A stretch of DNA of 64,000 bases, taken from Dolomedes plantarius. Lineage: Eukaryota; Arthropoda; Arachnida; Araneae; Dolomedidae. Location of the stretch: contig OU015490.1 in assembly GCA_907164885.2 (NCBI GenBank), forward strand, positions 227,352,054 to 227,416,053. Reading direction: 5' to 3'. Shown piece after piece: positions 11,211-23,601 of this stretch (the first letter of the stretch is position 1; each line of letters begins with the position of its first letter). A program made the translations under genes and the position numbers. A model generated the notes under the pieces. It searched no databases. It was not told the DNA's origin and saw only the letters and a list, made by a program, of their open reading frames with translations.

Positions 11211-12145
11211 ATGTCGAAAGGAAAGGAACTTAGTGACTTTGAAAGAGGTGTTATAGTTGGTTGTCACATTAATGGCAAGTCTATTCGCGCAATTGAGGAA
11301 GAATTATTACAGCCACAGTCAACTATTAGTGATGTCGTGAAGATTTGGAAGACTACGGGAGTTGGGACACGAACTGCTCACGTTGGTCGTCCCCGTAACC
11401 TGACCGAACGGGATCAGCTTGCCCTGAAGCGAGAGACTCGTAAAAACCACAAGAAACCACTTGAAATCGTAAACAGTGAGTTTCAACAGGCAGAGGGTGT
11501 TACGGTGTACCCGAATACTTTGCGGAAAGAGCTGCACGCCCTCAATATCCACGGATGTGTATCCGCACACAAATGAAATATCACCCCATCCAACAAAGCC
11601 AGCAGACTCCCATGGTGCTTGCAACGTCGCAACTCGACAGTGGACCACTGAGAAACTGTTTTATGGAGCGATGAGTCACGATACACGCTCTTCCAGTCAG
11701 ATTTGAGGGCTTGGCGAATGCCAGACGAACGTCTGTTATCCGAAAGTATCGTTCCAACTCTCAAATTAGGTGATCGTGGTGTACTTTTTAGGGGTTGTAG
11801 TACCCCTACTCAAAGTAAATTGAACGCTGACCCCTACATGAACATTTTGGACAATCGAGCTCTTCCTACACTCTGGCAATTATATGGAATAGACGAATGT
11901 TACTTCCAAGACGTCAACGCGTCATGCCATTTTGTAGCCTCTGTTGAGCAGTGGTATCAAAATATAGATATAAAATGTCTTCCCTGGCCTGCTTAGAGTC
12001 CCAAACAAAATGCCATAGTGCATTTGCAGGTTGAGTTAGAGCGACGGTTACGGACCAGGAAACCACGCCCCAAATCTACAGTTTATCTGGCGACATTCTT
12101 GCAGCAAGAATGGACGCAAATATCCATAATGCGCATGTGTGTGTA
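11211..12145 (+). pseudogene. Tc1-like transposase relic, family B
   Basis: The ATG at 11211 opens MSKGKELSDFERGVIVGCH, followed by a helix-turn-helix region and the GRPRNLTERD linker typical of Tc1 transposases. The first frame stops at 11574-11576. The catalytic part then continues in other frames: LWSDESRYTLFQSD (first D), CYFQDVNASCHF (second D) and LPWPA followed by a stop where R or Y is expected before SP. The third catalytic region reads SPKQNAIVHL, where the expected PIEN has become NAIV, so the E is lost. Stops and at least one frameshift make it inactive. The right terminal repeat was not found. Confidence 0.85.
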
Positions 12146-12746
12146 CATTTGTTAGTTTCTTTGTGTGGGTTATAAGAAAAATTTTTCCTCAGTCCCTAAC
12201 GTTATAAAACTAACTCTCTATCTAAATTTAACCAATCTATATATATATATAAATGAATGTGTGTCTGTCTGTCTGTGTACTCGATAGATTCAAAAACCAT
12301 ACATCCAATCGCCGTGAAAATTTGGGAAATTATTAGGTACATCCCTAGGAAGGTTTTTGAAAATTTTTTTTCAAATCAGAGTTTGGGTTCTAGGTGCTCC
12401 CGAATAAATATCACCAAAATATCAAAATAACATTTAATTAGTAATGATGTTTGAAATTCAGCCTAGCAGTATGACGTAATGTAATATTTGCTAGATTCCT
12501 GCACCTGAGATTGTTTGCATGTGTGGTATTATATTTTGTATTATTCGCGTGATATCATATTCTGTATTATTCCTACTTTACAATGACTGAAGATGGCAAC
12601 TTCTATTATTTTTTATAGGATGGAATACGTTTATAGGTTGTTTTTTAAGATGTCAAAAAACTTTTGCAATTATTAATACGAGAGTAAATTATTAATACTT
12701 GAATAAATAAAAACATTGGAAATACGTTTTATTTAACCCCTCAATT

Positions 12747-15700
12747 ATGCCACCAAAGCGAAGTGCCATTGGTCGATCTACAAATCAAGCAAAAAGGAGA
12801 AGAGAAGAACGAGCTTCAGAAACAAGTGAGCAGAGAAAAACTAGGCAAGAAAGAGATCGAGATCACACTGCTCTTGCTCGATCATTAGAAACGAGTGAAC
12901 AGAGGCAAGCAAGGCAGCAAAGGAATCGAATTCGCAGGACACAGACAAGACGAACGATACATGCTGATTTGCATTTATGTGGTTTCAATTACAATCCCCT
13001 TTACAATTACAGTCTTCATCCAAGTGTAATTATTGGAAAAATGGATAAAAAGTGTACGTATTGTGGTGCTCAAAAATTTAAAAATGAAACACCAGGTATA
13101 TGCTGTGCAGGTTGTAAAGTAAAGTTACCAGACTTGCGTTCACCACCTGAACCATTATTAACTTTAGTATCAGGTGAAACAAGTCAATCAAAATTTTTTT
13201 TGAAAAATATACGCAAGTACAATTCATGCTTCCAAATGACATCGTTCGGAGCAACGAATATCGTTAGCGCAAATTATATGCCAACATTTAAAGTACAAGG
13301 GGAAATTTATCACCATGCTGGATCACTACTACCCTTCCCAAATGCTGATCACAAATATCTTCAGATATATTTTATGGGAAATACTGACGAACAAATCAAC
13401 AGACGGTGTCAACTGAATATGAGTACTAAACGAGAGATTGTCGCTGAATTACAAAATTTGTTTGAACAACATAATGAATTAATTAAATTATTTAAAACCG
13501 TCATTAAACAAATGCCATCTGACGATTACAAAGTAATAATAAAGGCAGATAAAACACCTATTGGTCAACATCGAAGACAATCCAATGCACCAATGATCGA
13601 TGAAGTGGCAATTGTCATAGTTGGTGAAGAATTTAATTCTCGCGATATAATTCTTCATCGTAGAAATGGTGACGTCCAGAAAGTATCAGAAACGCATCGT
13701 TCATATGATGCATTACAATATCCCATTCTATTTTGGCAAGGAGAGGATGGATATCATTTTAATATTAATATGAGAAATCCTACAACTAATGTGGACATTA
13801 ACAAATAGGTCAGTGCTATGAATTATTATGCATATCGAACGATGATTCGTGAGAATGCTCATAATCATATATTGAAATGTAGACAATTATTTCATCAGTA
13901 CATTGTTGACATGTATGCAAATATAGAAAGTGCACGACTCCTCTACATACGACTAAATCAAGTCAAATTACGTTCTGAAGAGTACATCCATTTACGTGAT
14001 GCAGTTGTAAATGATTGCAATCTCAGTGAATTGGGAAAAATGGTCATTTTACCATCCACATTTACAGGCAGCCCAAGACACATGCATGAATATGCACAGG
14101 ATGCAATGACGTATGTTCGTGCATATGGTCGTCCAGATTTTTTTCCATCACATTTACATGCAACCCAGCATGGGATGAAATAAAGGAGCTTTTATTAACT
14201 GGACAATCACCATCAGATCGTCATGATATTTCTGCACGTGTATTTAAACAAAAATTAAAATCTTTAATATATTTTATTGTCAAACACCATATATTTGGAG
14301 AGACGCGCTGTTGGATGTATTCCATTGAATGGCAAAAAGAGGTTTACCACATGCGCATATTTTAATATGGATGATGGAAAAGATAACACCAAACAGAATT
14401 GATGAAATCATCTCTGCAGACATACCAACCATTGAAATTGATAAAGACTTGCACGATATTGTCTCACAAATATGATTCATGGTCCATGTGGCTCACTAAA
14501 TAATAATTCACCATGCATGTCAGATGGAAAGTGCACAAAGCGGTATCCTAGAGACTTGCTGAAACTATTACAGGCAATGATGGATATCCACTCTATCGAC
14601 GACGATCTACCGAAGATGGTGGAAAATCCATTAAACTAAAAGTACTCAACAATTCTATTGATGTTGATAATCGTTGGGTAGTACCATATTCTCCATTACT
14701 ACTAAAAACGTACAAAGCACACATAAATGTTGAGTACTGCAATTCTGTGAAAGCTATAAAATATATTTGCAAATATGTGAACAAAGGAAGCGATATGGCA
14801 GTGTATGCAGTGGGAAAATACAACTGCTTCTAACTATGAAGTCGCCCAATATCAACTGGGACGCTACATAAGTAGGAATGAGGCTGTATGGCGTATTTTA
14901 TCATTTTCAATTCATGAGCGATATCCAAAGGTTGTTCATTTAGCAGTACATCTTGAAAATGGACAGCGTGTGTATTTTACATCAGAAAATATACGTGCAA
15001 GAGCAATGTCACCACAGCCAACAACATTAACTGAATTTTTCACATTATGTAGAAATGATACCTTTGCAAGGAAACTACTGTACTCTGAAGTACCAACTTA
15101 TTTTACGTGGAATACATCAACAAAAAAATTTCAGCATCGTAAACAAGGTAGAGCAGTACAAGGACACCTAAATTTATATTCCACAGATGCATTGGGTCGT
15201 CTGTACACTGTACATCCAAATAACGCAGAATACTTTTACCTAAGATTATTATTAATCAATGTTCGTGGACCAACATCTTTCCAAGAATTAAAAACAGTCA
15301 ATGGCCATGTGTGTGCTACATTTCGTGAGGCTTGCCAGAAATTAAGTCTCTTTTAAAACGATGCTCATGGGGATATTTCACTCGCTGATGCTTCTAATAC
15401 AGCTCAACCACAGCAGATACGTACACTATTTTCCATCATACTAACTACATGTTTTCCGGCTAATCCAAAGGATATTTGGGAAAAATATAAAGACTATATG
15501 AGTGAAGACATTTTACATCGCATGCGTAGCATAAATGCTAATCCCAACATTCAATTTACGTCAAATATATACAATGAAGCATTGATTTTAATTGAGAATG
15601 TATGTTTGACAATAGCCAACAAATCACTGACAGAATTGGGAATGATTGCTCCAAATAGATCTGGTAATGACATTTTCGATCGTGATATACAACGAGAAAC

Positions 15701-17121
15701 GCACTTCGATGTTAATGAATTACAAACATTTGTTCGAATTAATCTGCCGAAATTGGTATTAGAACAACGAACAGAATATGACACAATTATAAATGCAATA
15801 TCTAACAAGAGTTGTGGTTTATATTTCTTAGATGCACCTGGAGGCACTGGCAAAACTTTTCTTATTTCAATTATTCTGGCAACTATAAGATCACAAAATA
15901 ATATTGCACTTACTATTGCATCATCTGGTATTGCAGCAACTCTTTTGGACGGTGGTCGAACAGCACATTCAGTATTGAAATTGCCATTAAATATGCAGGT
16001 AATTGAAACTCCAACATGTAATATTAGCAAAGATACTGGGATGGGAAAAGTACTAAGATCATGTCAGCTTATAATATGGGATGAATGCACCATGGCACAC
16101 AAGAAATCTTTGGAAGCACTCAATCGCACATTAAAAGATTTGAGAGGAAATGAGCAGCTCTTTGGTAGTGCACTCATTTTGCTAGCTGGTGATTTTCGAC
16201 AAACTCTACCAGTTATACCACGTTCAACACCTGCAGATGAATTGAATGCATGTCTCAAATCATCAGTGTTATAGCGGTATGTGGAGAAAATATCTTTAAA
16301 GACCAATATGCGTGTTCAATTACAACAAGATGAATCTTCTGAACGATTTGCAAAACAATTGTTAGATATTGGGAATGGTAAAATGGAAATGGACGAATCC
16401 ACACACTGTATTACATTACCAGAAAACTTTGGTCACATTGTAAAATCCACTAATGAATTGATTGCCAAAGTTTTTACAAATTTATCGCAGAATTATAAAT
16501 AATCAATGGGTTAGTGAGCGTGCTATATTGGCAGCCAAAAACATTGATGTGAATTTAATAAACTGCACAATTCAAAATGAAATACCTGATGAAGAAACAA
16601 CATATAAATCCATAGATAATGTTGTCAATCACGATGAATCAGTTAATTATCCAATAGAATTTTTAAATTCATTGGATCTACCAGGAATGCCACCGCATAT
16701 TTTATCTTTGAAAGTTGGTTCCCCAATCATCCTTCTACGAAATATAAATCCACCGCGACTATGCAATGTGACTAGGCTATCAGTAAAAAAATTAATGAAT
16801 AACATAATTGAGGCAACTGTTTTAAATGGAAAACACAAAGGGGAATATGTACTACTACCACGCATTCCCATGATACCAACGGATACTCCATTTGAATTCA
16901 AACGGCTACAGTTTCCTGTACGACTAGCCTTTACAATGACCATTAACAAAGCACAGGGACAATCATTGTAAGTATGTGGATTAAATTTGATAAATCCATG
17001 CTACTCACATGGACAGCTGTACGTTGGGTGTTCACGAGTTGGAAAACCATCAAATTTATTTGTTCTTGCACCAGATAGGAAAACATAAAATGTTGTATAT
17101 TTACAAGCACTACTAAGATAA
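12747..17121 (+). pseudogene. Helitron Rep-helicase (RepHel), degenerate
   Basis: The product would nick and unwind DNA for rolling-circle transposition. The ATG opens MPPKRSAIGRSTNQAKRRR, followed by a basic repeat-rich N-terminus, a cysteine cluster CTYCGAQKFKNETPGICC and a Helitron-like N domain. The HUH nuclease motif PHAH is at 14347-14358, and the tyrosine region KYICKYVNKG is at about 14759-14788. The helicase has Walker A APGGTGKT (about 15834-15857), Walker B IIWDEC, LLAGDFRQTLPVIPR, TINKAQGQSL and GQLYVGCSRVGKPSN. Breaks include TAG at 13806, frame changes near 14150, 14470, 14565, 14810 and 16490, and TAG at 16272 where family members have W. The gene is dead although every motif is legible. 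Confidence 0.92.
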
Positions 17122-17429
17122 AGTTCAACATCAATCATCAAATATCATTCATTTCATGGTGATATTTAATAATTACAAAATTATTGTTCAATTGAAATTC
17201 GTTTGCAATATTGTTTAATATCACAAGTGAAGAAGCATGTTTATTCTACCATCAACTATGTATATCTATGTTTTGTACATATGTTATATTCAAATGACAT
17301 ATATGTAGGGATAATTTTATTGTTAATTTTCATTTTGATGTATTGTATACATTTGATTATTAATAAATTATGTTTGAGGTATCAAAACTGCCTTTTTGTT
17401 CAAACACAGGAACGTGTGAACGGGTACAG

Positions 17430-17433
17430 CTAG
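17430..17433 (+). terminator. Helitron CTAG terminus with upstream hairpin
   Basis: CTAG matches the CTRR end of Helitrons, and the next base is T as expected. The preceding hairpin, with GTGTGAAC as its right arm, ends about ten bases before it. Together these mark the rolling-circle termination signal. Confidence 0.8.
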
Positions 17434-17768
17434 TTAATTTATAATTTTACTAATCCCGTTTAAATTTTCCATAATTTTTATATCTACCCTTAAGAGCACT
17501 CCCAGCAAAATATGACGGTCAGAGCATATAAGTAATTTCGAAATCAGCAAACTATGACAAAAATGAACACAAGGAAAGTTCCATTTCTAGAATTTCAGAG
17601 TATTACGTAACGTATAATTGCCATTTTATATTTATACGCTTCAGACAGACTTTGAGGATCTGTCATTTAGGAAAGACTTTAACTCTCTGTCACATGATGA
17701 CTTTAAATAAGGTGATTTTACTTACGAAACTCTGAATTTATGGAGTTTTGACCACTTGTGCGTTCTAC

Positions 17769-17769
<1 letters not shown>
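17434..17769. other. Intergenic DNA
   Basis: No gene or repeat end was recognised between the Helitron and the microsatellite. Confidence 0.5.

Positions 17770-17817
<48 letters not shown>
17770..17817. repeat. (TA)n microsatellite
   Basis: About 48 bases of TA just left of the pogo-type MITE. Confidence 0.95.
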
Positions 17818-17823
<6 letters not shown>

Positions 17824-17825
<2 letters not shown>

Positions 17826-17993
17826 GTGGAATCTCTATCTATCGTTTTTGGAACCATCGTTTTTCCGTATGTGTCGTTCATTTTATCCAGTCCCAACGAT
17901 CATGTTGATTTGTTATGTTTCCGCATCTATCGTTTTCCCGCATTTATCGTTCATTTCAATCGGTCCCTTGAAAAACGATAGATCGAGATTCCA

Positions 17994-17996
<3 letters not shown>
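17824..17996. mobile_element. pogo/Tigger-type MITE
   Basis: A 173-base non-coding unit with 26-base terminal inverted repeats that differ at one position; the left begins CAGTGGAATCTC and the right ends GAGATTCCACTG. Starting with CAGT and lying in TA-rich DNA fits pogo/Tigger elements. The right flank is TATA; the left flank is CACA, so the TA duplication is not intact on that side. The internal sequence repeats TCGTT-like motifs (CTATCGTTTT, TTATCGTTCA). Its terminal sequence differs from both Tigger elements in this window, so its autonomous partner is elsewhere. Confidence 0.85.

Positions 17997-18085
<89 letters not shown>
17997..18085. repeat. (TA)n microsatellite
   Basis: About 89 bases of TA directly abutting the right end of the MITE. 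Confidence 0.95.
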
Positions 18086-18087
<2 letters not shown>

Positions 18088-18742
18088 CAATTAATCGTAT
18101 GTATTCTGTACTATTGATTTTTAATCATAAAAATAAATTATATCACCATCAATTTTTTATCATATCAGTTTCTCCATCTTCCATTGCTCATTCTATCAGC
18201 CATATCTGAAGATCCATTATAACCACAACATATTTTTATGACTCTCAAAAAGTCTTTGGATCAGTGGGTTCATTACTTGAGATTTCAATCCACTTCAATT
18301 CGCACAAAAGACAGTTATATGGATTTGGCAGGTTTCCAGATCTCCATTTAAAATGTCAAAAACGAACCACTTCAATGAGATTGACAAATCACCTATTTTT
18401 GAGAGTTAAGTAATTTATGTGTGCGGTTCTTTTCTTAATATTGGTCACAGACTATTACTTTTCAAGTGTCCGTAGCCATGTAAGTTAATCTAAGAATTAA
18501 AAGAAAAAGGAATGTGAATTGACTATGAGTAGTCATTCTTGGCGGAAGATGTCGTGCAGCTTTTTTAATGAGTTAAAATAGCTTAAACGAATTTTTTCAA
18601 TCGAGTTTTGTAATAAAAATTTAGTTTTAACTAGTCTCAGTTTTTTTTCGAGCAATATGCAGTCCTAACATACAGCGATTTGAATTTTTGATACTGAATT
18701 TTTAATACTCCTGATACTCTGTTATTTTGCACGTAACTATGC

Positions 18743-18801
<59 letters not shown>

Positions 18802-19930
18802 TTTTAGGTTATTTTGACATTCAAAACTTTCCTTTACGTTTAGTTAAAATAGATATATCACCAAAAGTAGGTATCAATATCATTTCGTAAGAAATAAAAA
18901 CTTTTAAAGATTTAAGGAAAAAGATTAAACATATATTATACATTGCCAAATTATTTTTTTTCATGATTTGTTATATAAAAAGATTTCTATAATGCAGTTC
19001 CGGATTTTTTGGTTTCACTACAGAAAATAACAGTTAAATTATATGCTATGTTTGAGTTTGATAGTAAAAATTTTTTTTTTTTATTTTTATTAATTTTTTT
19101 GTACATTATTCCAAAAGTTTAGTAAATATTTTAAAAAAAATCAACCGGAAAATACAGTGCTAATTTTAACTGTTTATCTAAGTTAACATTTAAAAAATAT
19201 TATCCTTTTTTTAAATTTTAATTTTTGAGGGATTTAATTAAATAATTGAATTAAGGAGACAAATGACCTTCAACCTCGAATTTTTAAATTTCGTTTTTTA
19301 ACTCTATATACAGAATGAGAATATTTTATTCAATTTCTTACTACACTGCAGACCCTTTAAAATTCAAAATAAGGATATTTTGTCTGTTTATAAAATAATG
19401 CCAGTTTTAAAATTTGTTTTCTCACATGCTAGCATTTTTCAAAATGCCCCACGTACATTCCACATCATTAAAACACTTAATTTGTTTAATGTAAGTTTAC
19501 CATATCTATCTAAACGTAATTCTGCATTGAATTGTTTTTCGAATGATTCTAAAGTCATAAATATATATTTTTTTAATCTGCTTGTTATTTTCGTATATGT
19601 TTTTGGAGGTTTTATTTTATTTCGTACTCTATAAATTTGTAAAATATGTGTGGCTTCAAAGAATTATACACAGTTTTATGACAAATACTTCAATTAATAT
19701 CATGCGAAATCTGGAAGAAATCAAAAGAAAATGTTTTTCAACCATTTTGACAAATTCTAGCATTTTTGAAGAATTTTTTGAGAGACAAGTCATATACTTC
19801 CACAAGATACTTAATTGTGAATTCTTAGTGTCTTCAATGCAGCAAAAAATGATATAAATTATTCTAAATTTGTATACAGAGTAAAATACTGAAAATTTCA
19901 AGAAAACGAGTTTCAAGTTCCCTTTTCTTC
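18086..19930. other. AT-rich intergenic DNA with a (TA)n tract
   Basis: Contains a (TA)n run at 18749-18797 and poly-T tracts near 19070-19100. Open frames at 19380-19634 and 19582-19857 overlap each other, are rich in F, I and K as expected from AT-rich DNA, and show no motif. I see no gene. Confidence 0.5.
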
Positions 19931-20045
19931 TTAAGTCAAACAAAATGGGAAGGTTTTTGAACCAGCTTTTAAATTATAATAATAACGAAACATTCTTCAC
20001 TGACCGTCTGTCTCCAATGAAGGATAATATATATATATATATATA

Positions 20046-21612
20046 CACTGCTTGACAATTGCTAAGGAACAACTGGTTTTTTCGAACTAGCGTTCCCGAC
20101 AGCAGACCAATCACAGTAAAATGAAATGCAGATGGCGTATTAGGGCAGCACCTGTTATCTGTATAAAAGGCAGTGCATGAAAACTCCTTATTCATTCGAA
20201 AGTTCATGCAGTTATGTGTTTGGCGGAAATAGCGCCGTAGGTTGTTGGAAGTTATTTGTGTGAAAATCAGTGTGGTGTGGCAATAATTAAGTGCAAAATG
20301 TCTGCAAGACATGATTTGAGTGCGTGCGATCGTGGACGAGCAGTTGGACGGCTCGAAGCAGGAAAAAGTGTCACTTCTGTGTCCAGAGTAATGGGAGTGG
20401 CAAAAAGTGTCATATCGCGAATTAAAAAAGCCGCTGTAACTGAAATGGCTCTGCGAAAGCATGCCGATGGTAGTGGAAGGAACACCACACCTTAAGAGGA
20501 TCGATATGTATCCCTAGTGGCGAGAAGGAACAGATATTTCACTCCTAGCCAGATACCTGCACACTCTGCAACCGCTACCGGTACAAATGTATCAGCCAGA
20601 ACCATTTCTAGGCGATTAAATCAGGTTGGTTTGTATGCACGGAAGCCTGCTCAATGCATCCCACTTCAACCACGCCACTTTCGAGAAAGATTACGTTGGT
20701 GTAATGATCATCTTGGTTGGGGTCAGAAGGAGTGGTCGAGAGTGATGTTTTCTGACGAATCCCGTTTCAGTGTGACAAGTGGTTCTTGCCACCAGTTAGT
20801 GTGGAGAAAGAGGAGAACACGTAACGCACCACAGAATGTTCAGGAACGTCATCGGTATGGCCAAGGCGTCATGGTGTGGGCAAGCATTAAGCACTATGGC
20901 AAAACACCGCTTCACATGTTTGAGCGAGGTACTGTTACATCGCAGCGGTATTGCAGAGAGATTATTTTGGATAATGTTCGTCTTTTTAGGGGTGCGATAG
21001 GTCCAGATTTTCTATTTATGGACGACAATGCGCGCCCAAACAGGACCTCCGAAGTATCGAAAAGTATCGAACAAATTCGCCGAAGTATCGCCGAATTATC
21101 TACAAAATGAAAATATTGAACGTAAGACATGGCCTGCTAACTCTCGTGAACTAAATAGTATAGAGTATAGAGCATGCATGGGATGCTCTTGGCAGACGTG
21201 TTTCTCAAACAACTCGCCCTCCCCGAACCATGCAAGAACTGAAAATCGACTTGAGAGAGAAGTGGGACAATATGCCCCCAAGGACTCCTCACTACTTTAG
21301 TAGACAGCATGAAAAACAGATGCACAATGTGCACTAGTGTCCCAGGGGATCACACACCTTATTAAGGTACTCATTACTGCTTCTTTCTGGCAGGAAGACC
21401 CATTTTTCGTGTCTGTTTGGAAATGCTCCAAAGAGCATCTTTTTTGATTTTCGTTTTCTTCTTTTTCCATGTGGCGAAATATGTATCTTTTTGCATAATC
21501 AATAATGCACAGTATCTCTACTAAATATGTACTAAGTTTCATTTCTTCAATCCGTGTCTATAATGAAATATTTGTAAAAATGTGACTGTTCCTTAGCAAT
21601 TGTCAAGCAGTA
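20046..21612 (+). mobile_element. Tc1-like transposon, family C
   Basis: The terminal inverted repeats contain CTGCTTGACAATTGCTAAGG on the left (20048 on) and its exact inverse at the right end, inside a match of at least 24 bases. TA dinucleotides border both ends within TA-rich DNA. It encodes one degenerate transposase. The element is 1567 bases long, in the normal range for Tc1. Confidence 0.9.
20298..21300 (+). pseudogene. Tc1-like transposase, family C, degenerate
   Basis: A DD34E-class transposase. The ATG opens MSARHDLSACDRGRAVGRLE with a helix-turn-helix (VTSVSRVMGVAKSVISRIKK). An in-frame TAA at 20493-20495 interrupts the N-terminal domain, after which the same frame continues through TNVSARTISRRL, VMFSDESRFSV (first D) and FLFMDDNARPNRT (second D; the usual H of ARPH is N). 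A frame change near 21050-21100 moves the remainder, including RKTWPANSRELNSIEYRA (E region), to another frame; the usual SPDLNPIEH is altered. Inactive through one stop and one frameshift. Confidence 0.9.
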
Positions 21613-21619
21613 TATATAT

Positions 21620-21669
<50 letters not shown>

Positions 21670-21758
21670 CCTTCATTGGACACAGACGGTCAGTGAAGAA
21701 TGTTTCGTTATTATTATAATTTAAAAGCTGGTTCAAAAACCTTCCAATTTTATTTGAC

Positions 21759-21761
<3 letters not shown>

Positions 21762-21815
<54 letters not shown>
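21762..21815. repeat. (TA)n microsatellite between two elements
   Basis: About 54 bases of TA separating the fold-back structure from the next transposon. Confidence 0.95.
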
Positions 21816-21817
<2 letters not shown>

Positions 21818-23521
21818 GGTGTCCGTAATTAAACTTCCTCTCTTTAAAGTTGTCGACAGTCGAAAATATTGTTCAGAAAGTTATGAAATTTTGTGTAGGA
21901 CAGTTTAAAGGGATGGGAAATTGTTTGAGAGAATAAAACAAATTAGCTCAAAATTTCCCCACCAGAGGGCGTCTTTTATGAATTGGACATTTACGGCTGG
22001 TTCTTTACTCAAGATTTCACCATCTTTTTATCTAAATTTAATGAGTATGAGTTATTGTGTTAGGTCACCCTAAAACAATAACTCATACTTATTAAATTTT
22101 TAAATCGTTAAAGTAATTGCAAAGTCAATCGGAAACTTGTTCGATAACTAATTTTCGGACAAAAGATTTGAAGGAACGAAGAAACAAATATGCAATCTAA
22201 TTTTGTTGCCGCAGACAGAATGTCTTATAAAACCTAGAAACTTTCATGGATATTTTGCTTTGAGCGTGCTTGCTATTGCTAATCAGAATGTCGTCGTCAC
22301 GATTACCAGATCGAGCTTTGTTAGTAAAATTGTTTTACCAAAATGATAAATCAGCATTAGCTGCTGTACGAAAATTTCGGAGATTGAAGGGGATACGAAA
22401 AGGTCCGTTGACAGTTAAAGGTCTTCGATTAATGGTGGCCAAATTTGAAGAAACTGGTTCTTTTAACATTCGTTCTGGAACAGGAAGGAAACCTATCTCC
22501 GCAGGAACTGTAGAGAAGGTTCCGTTTCAGGTGGAAGAGGACAAAGCTTCCAACGAACTGGCTAGTACCAGTGTCCGTAGTGTGGAAGAATCATTGGATC
22601 TGACCCGTTCAACTGTCCAGAAGGTCATGTGAAATATCCTTCGTTATTATTTGTACAAGCTTCAATTTGTGCAGAGGTTGCTTACATATGATTTCGAGAC
22701 TCGACAGCGGTTCTCATTTTAGTTTCTTGCTCGCTTCGAGGTTGATGCAGAATGGCCTTGGAATATCCTGTGGACAGACGAATCACACTTTTATTTAGAC
22801 GGTTCGGTGAATACTTACAACTGCCGAATTTGGGAACCAGAAAATTAGCGTTTAATCTTAGATGTTCCGATGCATTCACCGAAAGTAATCGTGTGGTGTG
22901 GATTTTCTGCATTTTTTATTATCGAGCCGTATTTCTTCGAGGAATTATGTCCTAGAGGTCCAGTTATATATTCGGTCACAGGGGAGAGATATGCATCCTT
23001 TTTACTGAATAAAATTGTTCCGGATCTGCAATCACCTCAGTGCTTTTCACGCACAATTTTTATGCAAGATGGAGCTTCTCCACACATTATCTTTCGTGCT
23101 ACGAACGTTCTGATAAATCACTTTACAGAAGATTGCTTCAACAGTCGCCACTTTCCTAATGTGTGGCCTCCCCAATCCCCAGACCTCAACCCATGCGACT
23201 TTTGGCTTTGAGGGCATGTGAAACATCTAGTCAGGCTTGATAAACCAAGAATTCTACCTGATCTGAAAGACAGCATTTCACGATATGTTCTCAGCATTTC
23301 CCCGGACACACTGCGGTCAACTGTAGAACATGGTATCTTAGGATTTCGAATGGTAGCTGAAAATTATGGCTGTCATGTTCAATATGTCTTGTTGTCATAA
23401 TTTTTTTAACTAAAGCAAATGTTGACTAATGTGTAACTCATCAAAAAACGCCCTCTGGTGGTGACTTTCTGAACAATAGTTTCGACTGTAGACAACTTTC
23501 AATTATGGACAATTATGGACA

Positions 23522-23524
<3 letters not shown>
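21816..23524 (+). mobile_element. Tc1/mariner-superfamily element with DUF4817-type transposase
   Basis: Long imperfect terminal inverted repeats of about 60 bases: the left contains GTTGTCGACAGTCGAAAATA, and the right contains the inverse of GTTGTCTACAGTCGAAACTA. The outermost bases read CGGGTGTCC on the left and, inverted, CAGTGTCC on the right. TA-rich DNA flanks both ends. It encodes one transposase with nonsense mutations. Confidence 0.88.
22288..23400 (+). pseudogene. DUF4817-type transposase with unusual D-D spacing
   Basis: The ATG opens MSSSRLPDRALLVKLFYQND, matching the DUF4817 helix-turn-helix head (ALLVKLFY...A...F). One frame of 370 codons runs to TAA at 23398-23400 with no frameshift but four in-frame stops: TGA 22630-22632, two TAG within about 22715-22850, and TGA at 23209-23211 where family members have W (FWLWGHVK). 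The catalytic residues are legible: LWTDESHFYLDG, IFMQDGASPHI and SPDLNPCDFW. Between the D of MQDG and the D of PCDFW are 42 residues, not the 34 of Tc1 and mariner. DUF4817 transposases commonly have this longer spacing. Confidence 0.88.
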
Positions 23525-23573
<49 letters not shown>

Positions 23574-23601
23574 TGTCATGTAGTATATATATATATATAT
23601 A
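23524..23601. repeat. (TA)n microsatellites
   Basis: Two TA tracts (23524-23571 and 23583-23601) separated by TGCTGTCATGTAG, bordering the right end of the DUF4817-type element. Confidence 0.95.

Larger units (their letters stand above)
12236..17433 (+). mobile_element. Helitron (rolling-circle transposon) with both termini
   Basis: The left end TCTATATATATATAAATGAA follows an A, and the right end GGGTACAGCTAG precedes a T. This is the TC...CTRR structure inserted between A and T that defines Helitrons. Immediately upstream of the right end, GTTCAAACAC and GTGTGAAC can pair as an imperfect hairpin, the expected terminator. The element is 5198 bases long and codes for a Rep-helicase, now broken. 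Confidence 0.9.
19931..21762. repeat. Fold-back structure: inverted 99-bp arms around a Tc1 element
   Basis: The left arm (19931-20029) and right arm (21664-21762) are nearly perfect inverted copies: the left reads TTAAGTCAAACAAAATGGGA onward, and the right ends in the matching inverse with TTTGACTAAA. Both arms run inward into (TA)n tracts (20028-20045 and 21610-21666). Between the tracts sits a Tc1 element with its own, unrelated terminal repeats. The simplest reading is a palindromic TA-centred MITE into which Tc1 jumped. No clear target duplication flanks the outer arms. Confidence 0.8.
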
